From Lysinibacillus fusiformis (lineage in GTDB: Bacteria > Bacillota > Bacilli > Bacillales_A > Planococcaceae), in the NCBI RefSeq assembly GCF_007362955.1, contig NZ_CP041696.1, positions 3,658,001 to 3,722,000 on the forward strand: a stretch of 64,000 nucleotides of DNA, written 5' to 3'. This document shows, piece after piece, positions 24,852 to 33,282 of the stretch. The notes below the pieces were generated by a model that did not search any database, was not told the origin of the DNA, and was given only the letters and a program-made list of their open reading frames with translations. Within the stretch, counting starts at the first letter, position 1, and every line of letters begins with the position of its first letter. Both the position numbers and the translations under genes were made by a program.

Positions 24852-25643
24852 ATGAAAAAAATGCTTATTAATAGTATTATAGCTACAATGCTATTATCAG
24901 CTACACTACCTCATTTTGCTCACGCTCAAACTGATGATAATACGAATGCTTTTGTGGTGAGTAATGAAGAAGCTGTACAAACTCTTGAAAATTCTGTTCA
25001 AATTGAAAAAGAGGTAATTACTGATAATAACACTCTAGTTGTAACTTCGTTAAAAACTGATGAATTAGAAGCAACAAGCGATATTAATTTCAACTTAGAA
25101 ACAAGTGAAATTTCTGTTGATACTACTTTGGTTGACAACCTTGGAAATTCTATTAGCAATCAATTCGAAGTACATTTTTTACACATACAAGGTGAAGACT
25201 TTAAAGCAATTTTTGTTGATCAAGAGACTGGAGAAGAAATTTATGTAAGTACTGATGAAGTACAGGCATCTATAGCACCTTTAGTAGTTGTATTAGCAAC
25301 TGTAGCAAGGTATGGTCTAACAAGAGCGATAGCAAAGCATGGTGCGACAAGAGTTGCACAAGCTACTGCTAGTAATGCGTTAAAAACAAAACTACCTACT
25401 GATACAGTCGCTAGAGAATTAGCTGCTGAACTTGGTTATGTAGCAACAAAACAGAGTTCTGCGGGTGCAAAAATATTTTTCCGTTCCGCTAAGGATACAG
25501 TAAAGGGACCACAATATATTGTTAGAGACACTACATCTCATAAAGGTGGTGTTTGGAAAGGTGCTACTAAGATAGAAAATATAGGTTCTTCTAAAACAAG
25601 AAGTGGTACATATGATGCTGTATTAACTAGGATAGCAGATTAA
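24852..25643 (+). CDS. Secreted putative toxin (SAR2788-like, Ntox21-like C-terminus)
   Basis: This 263-residue protein has a clear Sec signal (MKKMLINSIIATMLLSATLP, cleavage likely after FAHA). An N-terminal beta-rich region spans about 28-140. A hydrophobic/amphipathic stretch (IAPLVVVLATVARYGLTRAI, about 144-163) is followed by a compact basic C-terminal domain (about 185-263) with RELAAELGYVATK, KGPQYIVRDTTSHKGGVWKG and RSGTYDAVLTRIAD. That ending matches my memory of the Ntox21 domain in polymorphic toxins and of SAR2788-family putative toxins; the activity is unproven. AGAGGAGG precedes ATG 24852. The next gene, 25 bases on, is a likely immunity partner. Confidence 0.72.
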   Translation: MKKMLINSIIATMLLSATLPHFAHAQTDDNTNAFVVSNEEAVQTLENSVQIEKEVITDNNTLVVTSLKTDELEATSDINFNLETSEISVDTTLVDNLGNSISNQFEVHFLHIQGEDFKAIFVDQETGEEIYVSTDEVQASIAPLVVVLATVARYGLTRAIAKHGATRVAQATASNALKTKLPTDTVARELAAELGYVATKQSSAGAKIFFRSAKDTVKGPQYIVRDTTSHKGGVWKGATKIENIGSSKTRSGTYDAVLTRIAD

Positions 25644-25668
25644 TTATTTTCATAAAGGTGGTCTAATA

Positions 25669-26439
25669 TTGGCAAATAAAATTAATTACCAATATCGCAT
25701 AACCAAGTATAACCCTGATTTAAGGAATTTAAATGGCGAATACACCAAAGAAGAATGGATAAGTCCTACACAAATAGGCAGATCGTTTGATGGTAAAGTA
25801 TTTACTATAAAAGATTATCTTCAAGTAGAAAAAGCTTATATAGACACAGTTATAAGCTTTATAAAAGAATCCAAATCAAAGTCATTACGAGTGATACAGC
25901 TGGAAAGAAATAATAAACTTTTACAAGATGAATCATCTGAACTGTTTGAAGAAAAATTCAAAAATATTGTTCTAGAGGAGGATCTGCTAGTTAACGAGAC
26001 AGAAATTACTATAATTTGTAAAATGGTACTACGTGATTATATTTACTGCCATTTAATTTCAAGTAGTAATTTCTTTGTTCATTTTGCTAGCGATTATTAC
26101 ATGTTTATAGGTTCAAATCAACCTTGTAGCAACGCTGTTCATTTTGCTAGGACAAACAACCTCTTTGTAGAAGAATATCAATCGCCGTATTATCTTACTG
26201 AAGAAGATATTATTAGAATGGTAGAATGGTCGGCTAAAAATGAAGAAATTGTTTTAGGTGAAGAAAAGCTTTCGAATGTACCTTTGAAAGAGATCCGAAA
26301 AGCTCTTAACCTCTCAGAGGAACATCCAGTAGTTGGTTCCTTTCCTATAAATAGTGAGAACAAAGATGTTTTTCAGAAATATATTAAACATAAATTTGAC
26401 TTTTCTAAACATAATTACTACCTTTGGAGTGGAAGCTAA
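25669..26439 (+). CDS. Putative immunity protein for the adjacent toxin
   Basis: This 256-residue cytosolic protein begins TTG after AAAGGTGG. The N-terminus (INYQYRITKYNPDLRNLNGE with YTKEEWISPTQIGRSFDGK) resembles a recurrent family of immunity-like proteins encoded next to polymorphic toxins. No signal peptide or membrane helix is seen. Immediate downstream position, same strand, tight spacing and a terminator after it support a toxin-immunity operon. Its role is inferred from context; alternatives such as an accessory chaperone are possible. Confidence 0.62.
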   Translation: MANKINYQYRITKYNPDLRNLNGEYTKEEWISPTQIGRSFDGKVFTIKDYLQVEKAYIDTVISFIKESKSKSLRVIQLERNNKLLQDESSELFEEKFKNIVLEEDLLVNETEITIICKMVLRDYIYCHLISSSNFFVHFASDYYMFIGSNQPCSNAVHFARTNNLFVEEYQSPYYLTEEDIIRMVEWSAKNEEIVLGEEKLSNVPLKEIRKALNLSEEHPVVGSFPINSENKDVFQKYIKHKFDFSKHNYYLWSGS

Positions 26440-26551
26440 ATAATTCTTTAAACGCGATTACTTCTATTTTATAAAAGTAAAGATATAAGCTGAAACTATT
26501 TTAAATAGTGAATTCTTGTATTATGTCACACATTATATGTATACGAAATTA

Positions 26552-26598
26552 AAGGATAGAAGAGCTTGAAGAAATTCACTCTATCTATCCTCTTTTTG
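26552..26598 (+). terminator. Terminator after the toxin/immunity pair
   Basis: AGGATAGA pairs with TCTATCCT and is followed by CTTTTTG. Confidence 0.72.
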
Positions 26599-27096
26599 TA
26601 TTACAAATTATCCTATTTACTACAACAACTAATCCTCTTTTCACCCATATATTATTGTGGTAATTCATAAAGACTTATAAGTGGTGTAAGTTCTTTTACT
26701 TTTATTTTTGAATATGTTTCTTGTTTATCTAAAGTGGCGGGTAAGTTGAAGAGTGTAGTTTAACCTTTATTCAGCAATCGGGTGCGATTGTTGCATACTG
26801 ATTGGGTTTTTAAACGACTTTATTGTTATTTTCATGAGTTCTTATTCAATAATTGTACAAAGAATTAAACATCTTTATTTTTACACCGTCCGCATTTGCA
26901 GACGGTGTAATGCGTTTTTCTGATTCAAAATTAAACATCTTTATTATCATTACACACTACACACTACACAATTTTCAAATGCCAAGTTTTTATGTAACTC
27001 AAGCCAACGATACCAGGCCTTGCCAAAAAATCATTATATAGGCACTAAAGTTCATACAGTATTAGTAGTCTGAATGGTAATATTGGGGAGGAGAAG
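26599..27096. other. Gene-poor region with repeat elements
   Basis: GTTGAAGAGTGTAGTTTAAC (26745) repeats the sequence at 24261 with one mismatch, and CAGCAATCGGGTGCGATTGT (from 26772) is a small palindrome. An ACACCGTC/GACGGTGT stem with a T-run (about 26881-26918) looks like a terminator. AAAATTAAACATCTTTATT occurs twice around it. The 62-codon frame over this stem is rejected as a gene. Confidence 0.5.
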
Positions 27097-27660
27097 TTGT
27101 CTTTGGAAAAGTCATTGCTAGGTTTACTGAGAGAGGGCGGATTCATTTTATATGCAAGGCATGGAGAAGCAACGGTCGGGACAGATCAGCCGTATTTTAA
27201 TTTTCAATACTGTTATACGCAAAGAAATTTGTCAGCGCTTGGTCGAAGAGAAGCAATTTATTATGGACAAATGCTGCGCTATTTACAAATTCCAATCAGT
27301 CCGCCAATTGTCGCAAGCCCTTTTTGTAGAACAATTGAAACGGCACAGTTAGCATTTCCCAATGTCAATGTTCAAATCGAGCCTTTTTGGTATGATATTT
27401 TTAAGTTAGGTGGTAATCTGTCAACCTTTGAACAACATGAAATCTTAACGAATCTGCGCTCAGTATTGGAAATAAAACCATCTCAAGGGACGAACAAAAT
27501 GATTATTGCCCATAGCTTTCCAACAGGGGTAGGACTAGGCCAAATCTCAAACTTAGGAACAGTGATTGTTAAGCCTAGAGGTCAAGGCAAGGGCTATGAG
27601 ATTGTGAAACAATTGTCATTAGCTGATTTAGCCGATCTAGGGAGCAGCGAGATAAAATAA
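27097..27660 (+). CDS. Histidine phosphatase family protein
   Basis: This 187-residue protein has ILYARHGEATVG, the RHG phosphohistidine motif of the phosphoglycerate-mutase-like superfamily, then ASPFCRTIETAQLAF (second Arg) and a late catalytic HSFPTG. The substrate is unknown. The start is TTG 27097 after GGGGAGGAG. It lies 25 bases upstream of a GNAT gene, probably cotranscribed. Confidence 0.8.
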   Translation: MSLEKSLLGLLREGGFILYARHGEATVGTDQPYFNFQYCYTQRNLSALGRREAIYYGQMLRYLQIPISPPIVASPFCRTIETAQLAFPNVNVQIEPFWYDIFKLGGNLSTFEQHEILTNLRSVLEIKPSQGTNKMIIAHSFPTGVGLGQISNLGTVIVKPRGQGKGYEIVKQLSLADLADLGSSEIK

Positions 27661-27685
27661 AACATTCATAGAATTGAGGGATAAC

Positions 27686-28534
27686 ATGGAATTAAAAACC
27701 GTTTCGCAATGCACATTGGAGGAAGTTTTAATAGCTTGGAATAAAGGCTTTGAAGGATATTTTGTGCGAATTGACATGGACGAAGAGATGTTTTTAAATC
27801 GACTCGTAGGGGAGGGGCTATCTCCAAAGCTATCCATTGTTGCCTTTGATGGAAATACACCAGTTGGCATTGTCTTGAATGGGGTTAGACATTTAAATGG
27901 AAGAAAGACGTCGTGGAATGGTGGAACAGGTGTCTCACCGGACTATCGAGGGAAGGGCGTTTCACGTGCTTTAATGGACGAAACATTGGCAATCTATGCA
28001 AGAGAAAACGTTGAAATAGCTACGCTTGAAGCAATAAATGAAAATAGTAAGGCTATTGTCCTCTATGAAAAATATGGCTATGAAATAACGAATCACTTGC
28101 TGTTCCTAAGTGGCGAGTTTGAAGCACATGTTAAGGAGCCATTACAGCTACAAGTAAAAACGATTCGCCCAGAGCAGCTTTCAAGCTTTGCTTTTTATAA
28201 CGAAGATGTGCCTTGGCAATGTAGTTGGCATAGTAACAAGCAGGGAGAAGCAAGTGTATTTTATAATCAAAAAAATGAAGCAATCGGTTATATGTTATAT
28301 AGAAGGGTTTGGAACAACGAGGGACAATTAGAAAGTATACGGTGTTACCAGCTAGAATTGCTTGAGAAAGGCAATGTAGAAGATATTCCTCATTTCCTGA
28401 CAAGTTTGACAAACAAAAAAGTACACATCACCACTGTTAATTTCTTAGCCAGCAATCCCGTAACGAACTATTTACTAGAAAACGGGCTGGAAGTGACAAC
28501 TGAGCAAGTGCAAATGAAGAAGGAGATGGACTGA
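27686..28534 (+). CDS. GNAT family N-acetyltransferase
   Basis: This protein of about 282 residues has one clear GNAT domain in the N-terminal half (TGVSPDYRGKGVSRALMDET, the acetyl-CoA pyrophosphate loop, then LEAINENSKAIVLYEKYGYE). The C-terminal half (about 155-282) looks like a second degenerate GNAT fold lacking the RGKG loop. The acceptor is unknown. ATG 27686 has a GAGGG site; the frame extends to TTG 27674 but that start is less likely. It forms a pair with the histidine phosphatase. Confidence 0.85.
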   Translation: MELKTVSQCTLEEVLIAWNKGFEGYFVRIDMDEEMFLNRLVGEGLSPKLSIVAFDGNTPVGIVLNGVRHLNGRKTSWNGGTGVSPDYRGKGVSRALMDETLAIYARENVEIATLEAINENSKAIVLYEKYGYEITNHLLFLSGEFEAHVKEPLQLQVKTIRPEQLSSFAFYNEDVPWQCSWHSNKQGEASVFYNQKNEAIGYMLYRRVWNNEGQLESIRCYQLELLEKGNVEDIPHFLTSLTNKKVHITTVNFLASNPVTNYLLENGLEVTTEQVQMKKEMD

Positions 28535-28831
28535 TTGTTTGTGTTGTAGTTCGTACCAAAAAGGGAACTAATAATTTTTTAACAGACGATGGACGCATAG
28601 AATGTAAATCATGAAGGGACAGTACAACGATTATTTCTTGGGAAATGACTATATCCTAAGATGTATCAAGGCCAAGCGATGAATAAGGAAAGTCATTTGT
28701 TTCAAAGAGGTGGAATCCCATCTCTTTTTAAAATATTTGATAATATAAAATATTCTAATAATTATTGTTTGTATTATGGTAAAATTTATAGTGTGTGTGA
28801 ATAAAAGTTTTAAAAATAAGGTGGTGTTTCG

Positions 28832-29049
28832 GTGACTAACAGAGCTTTTCTAGATAGGATTCGTCTTGTAGCAGAAGCGGAAAAACCATAAAAATTGTTG
28901 GAAGACTTGCATGAATACGATTTTGGGAAGTGTCAACTGCAGTTTACAGCATGTGAAAATGGTCATTCGGCGTTAAAGGTACGAGTGCTTCAGTTGTAGA
29001 AATTAGTGATTTCTTGTCGGAAGTTGGAAATAACGATATTCAACAATGA
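28832..29049 (+). pseudogene. Broken small gene of unknown function
   Basis: GTG 28832 after AAGGTGG opens MTNRAFLDRIRLVAEAEKP and then TAA. The same frame continues KLLEDLHEYDFGKCQLQFTA with CENGHSALK, and a second frame carries on GTSASVVEISDFLSEVGNND to TGA 29049. One stop and one frameshift therefore interrupt a protein of about 70 residues. No family is recognised. The flanks (28535-28831 and 29050-29449) show no other gene; the latter must hold the mqo promoter. Confidence 0.4.
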
Positions 29050-29449
29050 AGGGTGGTTTAGGTAAGAAACATAAAAAATTAGTTAAGTGTTTGTATTTTT
29101 TGAAGTAAAAGGTTCGTGTGTTGTCCTTTATACATAATTTAATATGTGCTGAACCATATTACAAGTAACAACAAAAATTAGCTCGAAGGCAACTTGCGAA
29201 ATGTTGCGAAATACAGGAATGTGCTAGGTCTTGTAGAAGGAATTCTCGCTTGTCCCCTACTTCTGACTAGCTTACAACTATCGTATAGATAGTAGATATT
29301 TTAATCTATAATTAAATGTGATATACTGCAATAAGGTTATAATTGATACAGAAAAGTTGTGTTCCTAAGTCGCATCTTGTCTTATTGTGACAACCAAACA
29401 GGAGCGTCTACATCCTTTCTGCAAATCTTAATATATAAGGAAGATAAAA

Positions 29450-30937
29450 ATGAGTAGCAAACAAATTAAATCAGACGTCATCTTAATTGGTGCCGGAATT
29501 ATGAGTGCGACTTTGGGAACAATGCTCAAAGAATTAGCACCAGACTGGAATATTACAGTGTTTGAGAAACTTGCAAACGCCGGAGAAGAAAGTTCTAACG
29601 AATGGAATAATGCGGGAACAGGGCATGCAGCGTTGTGCGAGCTTAACTACACATCTGAAAAACCAGACGGCTCTATCGATATTAGCAAAGCTATTAATGT
29701 GAATGAACAGTTCCAGGTGTCTATGCAGTTTTGGTCATATCTTGTTAATCGCAAGCTAATCCAAAATCCGCAAGACTTTATCATGCCAATACCACATATG
29801 AGTATGGTAAGAGGCGAAAAAAATGTCGAGTATTTGAAAAAACGTTTTGAAACGATGTCGAATAACCCATTGTTCAAAGGGATGGAATTTTCCGAGAACC
29901 CTGAAAAACTGAAGGAATGGATTCCGCTTATTATGGAAGACCGTCCGGCAGATGAAGCGATCGCGGCGACAAAAATTGACACGGGTACAGACGTCAACTT
30001 TGGAGCTTTAACGCGTATGTTATTTGACCACTTAGAAACTAAAAACGTCGATATTAATTACAATCATAGTGTTGAAAGCATTAAGCGTACGAAAGACGGC
30101 TCATGGGAATTAAAAGTGCATGATATCGATGGCTGTAAAATGGAATATCATACAGCAAAATTCGTCTTCCTTGGAGCTGGTGGCGGAAGCTTAGAGCTAT
30201 TACAAAAATCAGGGATTCCTGAAGGCAAACATATTGGTGGATTCCCGATTAGTGGCTTATTCATGGTATGTAACAATCAGGATATTGTTGAGCAACATCA
30301 TGCCAAAGTATACGGCAAAGCTGCGGTTGGTGCGCCACCAATGTCTGTGCCGCATTTAGACACAAGATTTATCGATAACAAAAAATCATTACTATTTGGA
30401 CCGTTCGCTGGCTTCTCACCGAAGTTCTTAAAAACAGGTTCGAATATGGATTTATTTGCTTCAGTTAAACCGCATAATATTACAACGTTATTGGCGGCAG
30501 GCGTGAAAGAAATGGGCTTAACAAAATACCTGATCCAACAACTGATGTTATCAAAAGATCAACGTATGGAAGAGTTACGTGACTTTATCCCGAACGCGAA
30601 GAGCGATGATTGGGATATTGTCGTGGCTGGCCAACGTGTACAAGTTATCAAAGATACGGAAGCTGGTGGCAAAGGAACGCTTCAATTTGGTACGGAAGTT
30701 GTTAGTGCTGCAGATGGCTCTATCGCTGCCTTACTAGGTGCGTCTCCAGGTGCATCTACTGCCGTTCCTGTTATGATTGAAGTCATTAATAAATGCTTCC
30801 CTCAGCAGGTAAAAGAGTGGGAACCGAAATTAAAAGAAATGATTCCTTCTTATGGCATAGCATTAGTAGAAAACCCAGCGCTTCTTGAAGAAGTTCATAC
30901 TTCTACAGCACAGGTACTTGGTTTAAACAAAAACTAG
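29450..30937 (+). CDS. mqo: Malate:quinone oxidoreductase
   Basis: This 495-residue FAD enzyme oxidises malate to oxaloacetate and passes electrons to the quinone pool at the membrane face. The N-terminal dinucleotide motif [19 protein letters not shown], then [20 protein letters not shown] and [20 protein letters not shown] are characteristic of Mqo; the C-terminus has [15 protein letters not shown]. Full length. ATG 29450 has TAAGGAAG upstream. It is monocistronic, with a strong terminator at 30953. Confidence 0.96.
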   Translation: MSSKQIKSDVILIGAGIMSATLGTMLKELAPDWNITVFEKLANAGEESSNEWNNAGTGHAALCELNYTSEKPDGSIDISKAINVNEQFQVSMQFWSYLVNRKLIQNPQDFIMPIPHMSMVRGEKNVEYLKKRFETMSNNPLFKGMEFSENPEKLKEWIPLIMEDRPADEAIAATKIDTGTDVNFGALTRMLFDHLETKNVDINYNHSVESIKRTKDGSWELKVHDIDGCKMEYHTAKFVFLGAGGGSLELLQKSGIPEGKHIGGFPISGLFMVCNNQDIVEQHHAKVYGKAAVGAPPMSVPHLDTRFIDNKKSLLFGPFAGFSPKFLKTGSNMDLFASVKPHNITTLLAAGVKEMGLTKYLIQQLMLSKDQRMEELRDFIPNAKSDDWDIVVAGQRVQVIKDTEAGGKGTLQFGTEVVSAADGSIAALLGASPGASTAVPVMIEVINKCFPQQVKEWEPKLKEMIPSYGIALVENPALLEEVHTSTAQVLGLNKN

Positions 30938-30952
30938 TCGATCAATAATATA

Positions 30953-30993
30953 AAACCTTTCATCCACTTTTTGGATGGAAGGTTCTTTTTTTG
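30953..30993 (+). terminator. Terminator after mqo
   Basis: AACCTTTCATCC pairs with GGATGGAAGGTT, followed by TTTTTTT. Confidence 0.88.
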
Positions 30994-31063
30994 TTCGTAG
31001 TTAAATCTTATTCTATTGTAGTACATTGAAGAGTCTCGGAATAAAGTTGGTTTTCTTTATTGG

Positions 31064-31094
31064 TTGACATGGAGTTAACTCCATCTTTTAAAGT
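31064..31094 (+). promoter_or_regulatory. MerR-type promoter/operator
   Basis: TTGACA (31064-31069) and TAAAGT (31089-31094) are separated by 19 bp and enclose the perfect palindrome ATGGAGTTAACTCCAT. This is the layout of promoters activated by MerR regulators, and the downstream operon ends with a MerR gene, so autoregulation is likely. Confidence 0.8.
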
Positions 31095-31123
31095 GGAAGT
31101 ATTAAAAGAATGGAGAGATGTAA

Positions 31124-31441
31124 ATGGTTATTATTGTGTATGTATTAATCGGATTATATGCATTTTTAACAGGGATAGCAGGTATGATGCAATGGAAAGC
31201 AGGTGGATTTCAAGTACGAGCATTTCTATTTGTCGTCGTATCAATAGGTATGTTCGCAATCTTATTCATACCAAACAAAGACTGGACGTTTATATGGCTA
31301 GTTTTAGCATTTGTCCTGTTACAAATAGTAGCGGTTGCAGAGGGAATGTTAACAAATGGGCGGCTGACATACAGCCATCACATTATTCGTCTCATTTTTC
31401 ATTGTATAATTGCCTTATTGGTTTATATATATATTAAATAG
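31124..31441 (+). CDS. Small four-helix membrane protein
   Basis: This 105-residue protein has four predicted hydrophobic segments (VIIVYVLIGLYAFLTGIAGM, then AFLFVVVSIGMFAILF, FIWLVLAFVLLQIVAVA and IIRLIFHCIIALLVYIYI). I do not recognise a specific family. It lies between a MerR-type promoter and the MerR gene, so it is presumably the main target of that regulator. ATG 31124 has a GGAGAG site at about 31111-31116. Confidence 0.72.
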   Translation: MVIIVYVLIGLYAFLTGIAGMMQWKAGGFQVRAFLFVVVSIGMFAILFIPNKDWTFIWLVLAFVLLQIVAVAEGMLTNGRLTYSHHIIRLIFHCIIALLVYIYIK

Positions 31442-31453
31442 TAGGAGGTAATT

Positions 31454-31843
31454 ATGAAAATTGGCGAATTTGCAACGTGTACAGGTCTTAGTAAAGATAC
31501 CATCCGTTATTACGAAAAGCTGGATTTATTACATCCTGAAACAATAAACAAACAACGTGAGTATAACGAGGAAGATATCGATGTAATTAATGCAATCCTA
31601 AAACTAAAACAAACTGGATTTTCGCTTCAAGAAATCAAAATGCTTTTTGAATGGTCGCAAAATACCGATCAAAATAAAAAACTAACAAAAGAAGAAGTAC
31701 AAAATCTTTTACAAATAAAAGTGATTTTTCAAAAAAAATTTGAACAGATGCTTCAAAAAGAAGATCAGATTAAGCAAATAAAGCAAGTATTGCTTCAAGC
31801 CGATTATAAAATGGAGCAGTTATTAGAAAAAAATAAACGCTAA
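31454..31843 (+). CDS. MerR family transcriptional regulator
   Basis: This 129-residue protein has the MerR N-terminal winged helix (KIGEFATCTGLSKDTIRYYE, then LDLLHPETINKQREYNEED) and a coiled-coil dimerisation helix. It lacks a large C-terminal effector domain, like YfmP/AdhR-type short members. No metal-binding Cys pair is seen at the C-terminus, so an organic or redox signal is more likely than a metal. ATG 31454 follows AGGAGGT. It is probably cotranscribed with the membrane protein 12 bases upstream. Confidence 0.88.
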   Translation: MKIGEFATCTGLSKDTIRYYEKLDLLHPETINKQREYNEEDIDVINAILKLKQTGFSLQEIKMLFEWSQNTDQNKKLTKEEVQNLLQIKVIFQKKFEQMLQKEDQIKQIKQVLLQADYKMEQLLEKNKR

Positions 31844-32017
31844 ATGTTCTACTAAACTTGTGACCCCTATTTGCACTGATCAACTTCAAATAAACCGTAA
31901 AAGCATTAAAAAATAGTATGATTGTGAAAAACACTGCAGTTGTAAACGCGGTAAATATCAAGTATACTTTTTTCGGTATAGAAGACTTGCAATGACTGAG
32001 AAAAAGGATGAGTATAA

Positions 32018-32239
32018 ATGACGTTTGAAGAGGTATTACCACGTTTAAAAGCGGGCGAGAAAGTAATTCGTAATGGTTGGGGCGGCGCCGAATTGTATGT
32101 GAAGCTTGTTGGGCAAAGCGAACATGATGGCGAGCATTTAAATCCGTATTTTTTAATAAATGTACGTGGTGAGGGTTACACAATGTTCACACCAACTGTC
32201 TGCGATTTGTTAGCGGAAGATTGGATAATGGTAGATTAA
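32018..32239 (+). CDS. DUF2829 / Tad2-like protein (Thoeris anti-defence fold)
   Basis: This 73-residue protein has TFEEVLPRLKAGEKVIRNGW at the N-terminus, a middle YVKLVGQSE, and the C-terminal DLLAEDWIMVD. This is the DUF2829 pattern, the family that includes Tad2, a phage protein that sequesters the cyclic-ADP-ribose-type signal of Thoeris defence. DUF2829 members also occur in chromosomes and prophages with no tested role. No other phage gene is nearby. AAAGGATG precedes ATG 32018 and a perfect terminator follows. The family is likely; function as an anti-defence protein is speculative. Confidence 0.72.
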   Translation: MTFEEVLPRLKAGEKVIRNGWGGAELYVKLVGQSEHDGEHLNPYFLINVRGEGYTMFTPTVCDLLAEDWIMVD

Positions 32240-32248
32240 TAGTAAAGA

Positions 32249-32290
32249 GAAGCCATCTCAAATAACTACTGAGATGGCTTCTTTCTGTTC
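32249..32290 (+). terminator. Terminator after the Tad2-like gene
   Basis: GAAGCCATCTCA and TGAGATGGCTTC form a perfect 12-bp stem followed by TTTCT. Confidence 0.82.
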
Positions 32291-32307
32291 CCATAGGTTA
32301 TCGATCA

Positions 32308-32353
32308 ATAAATTGTTGGGGGAAGAAGAAACCCCCCATTGCTGAAGTTTCAA
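32308..32353. repeat. Remnant of the hairpin-rich repeat
   Basis: ATTGTTGGGGGAAGAAGAAA followed by CCCCCCATTGCTGAAGTTTCA matches, with substitutions, the CAATCAGTGGGGG hairpin and following GAAGTTTCA of the 495-bp repeat. Confidence 0.55.
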
Positions 32354-32375
32354 TTAATAGAGGAGGAGAGATGTT

Positions 32376-33131
32376 ATGAAGTTTGAAGAGTATGTGGGCA
32401 AGACGGTATTTGTAACGGGTGCTGCTTCAGGTATCGGACAGGCTCAAGCCATTGCATTTTTAGAAAATGGGGCGAATGTATTTGGTTTTGATATAGAGGA
32501 GCAGGGATTATTCAGTCTACATCAACAATATCCTGAACATTTTGCGTACAGCTTAGGTAGTGTATGCAATAAGAACGATGTAGAGCAAGCATGTGAACAA
32601 GCGGTTTCAATATATAAGCAAGTGGATATTTTATTAAATACTGCAGGTGTATTAGATGGCTTTGCAAAAACGCTCGATACAGATGAGGCGTTATGGGATA
32701 AAATCATGCATACCAATGTCAAGGGTACTTATTTTGTGACGAATGCGATACTATCACATATGTTAAAACGTAAGTCAGGCGTCATCGTCAATATGGCGTC
32801 TATTGCAGGGCTTGTTGCTGGCGGTGGTGGCGCAGCGTATACAGCATCCAAACATGCGATTGTTGGTTATACGAAGCAGGTAGATTTAGATTATTGCCGT
32901 GATGGAATTCGTGCCAATGCTATCGCGCCTGGAGCCATTCAAACGCCGATGAATCAGGCAGACTTTGAAGGGGATGGCGAAATGGCCAAATGGGTAGCGA
33001 ATGAAACACCGGCAGGTCGCTGGGCCCAACCAAGCGAGGTGGCGAATTTAACGCTTTATTTGGCGAGTCAGGCAGCTGATTATATGCATGGTGCCGTTAT
33101 TCCGATTGATGGCGGGTGGCTTACAAAATAA
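32376..33131 (+). CDS. SDR-family oxidoreductase (3-oxoacyl-ACP reductase-like)
   Basis: This 251-residue classical SDR has the cofactor motif TGAASGIGQAQA, NTAG instead of NNAG, the catalytic Ser in VNMASIAGL, YTASKHAIVGYTK (Tyr/Lys) and PGAIQTPMN. An Asp after strand 2 (GFDIEEQ) suggests NAD(H). It ends VIPIDGGWLTK. The length is normal and the substrate is not determined. ATG 32376 has AGGAGGAG upstream. It is separated from the neighbours by a terminator upstream and a riboswitch-like leader downstream. Confidence 0.87.
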   Translation: MKFEEYVGKTVFVTGAASGIGQAQAIAFLENGANVFGFDIEEQGLFSLHQQYPEHFAYSLGSVCNKNDVEQACEQAVSIYKQVDILLNTAGVLDGFAKTLDTDEALWDKIMHTNVKGTYFVTNAILSHMLKRKSGVIVNMASIAGLVAGGGGAAYTASKHAIVGYTKQVDLDYCRDGIRANAIAPGAIQTPMNQADFEGDGEMAKWVANETPAGRWAQPSEVANLTLYLASQAADYMHGAVIPIDGGWLTK

Positions 33132-33133
33132 CA

Positions 33134-33282
33134 TTGTTCAATCGTAAAATCTTTTGCTATAATACGCAAGTAAGCAAAATTTGGCTTGCACTACGGCACT
33201 TCAGATAGGGCGATTGGCTCTCTTCCTTTGGTCGTAGTTATGACTAAAATAGCGCATTGCTATTTTACAAAGGAGAATAAAA
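33134..33282 (+). promoter_or_regulatory. Promoter and structured leader of the QueT-like gene (candidate preQ1-type riboswitch)
   Basis: TTGTTC (33134) and an extended -10, TGCTATAAT (33156-33163), form a promoter. The leader of about 110 nt can pair CTACG (about 33191) with CGTAG (about 33232). It ends with a stem AAAATAGC/GCTATTTT directly before ACAAAGGAGAA, the ribosome binding site. QueT genes are commonly controlled by preQ1 riboswitches, and the AAAGGAG-ending layout resembles the preQ1-II class. The class is not proven from sequence alone. Confidence 0.5.

Noticed and set aside
26853-27041. 62-codon frame in the gap before the histidine phosphatase
   Set aside because: It runs across a terminator-like stem and a direct repeat and lacks a ribosome site.
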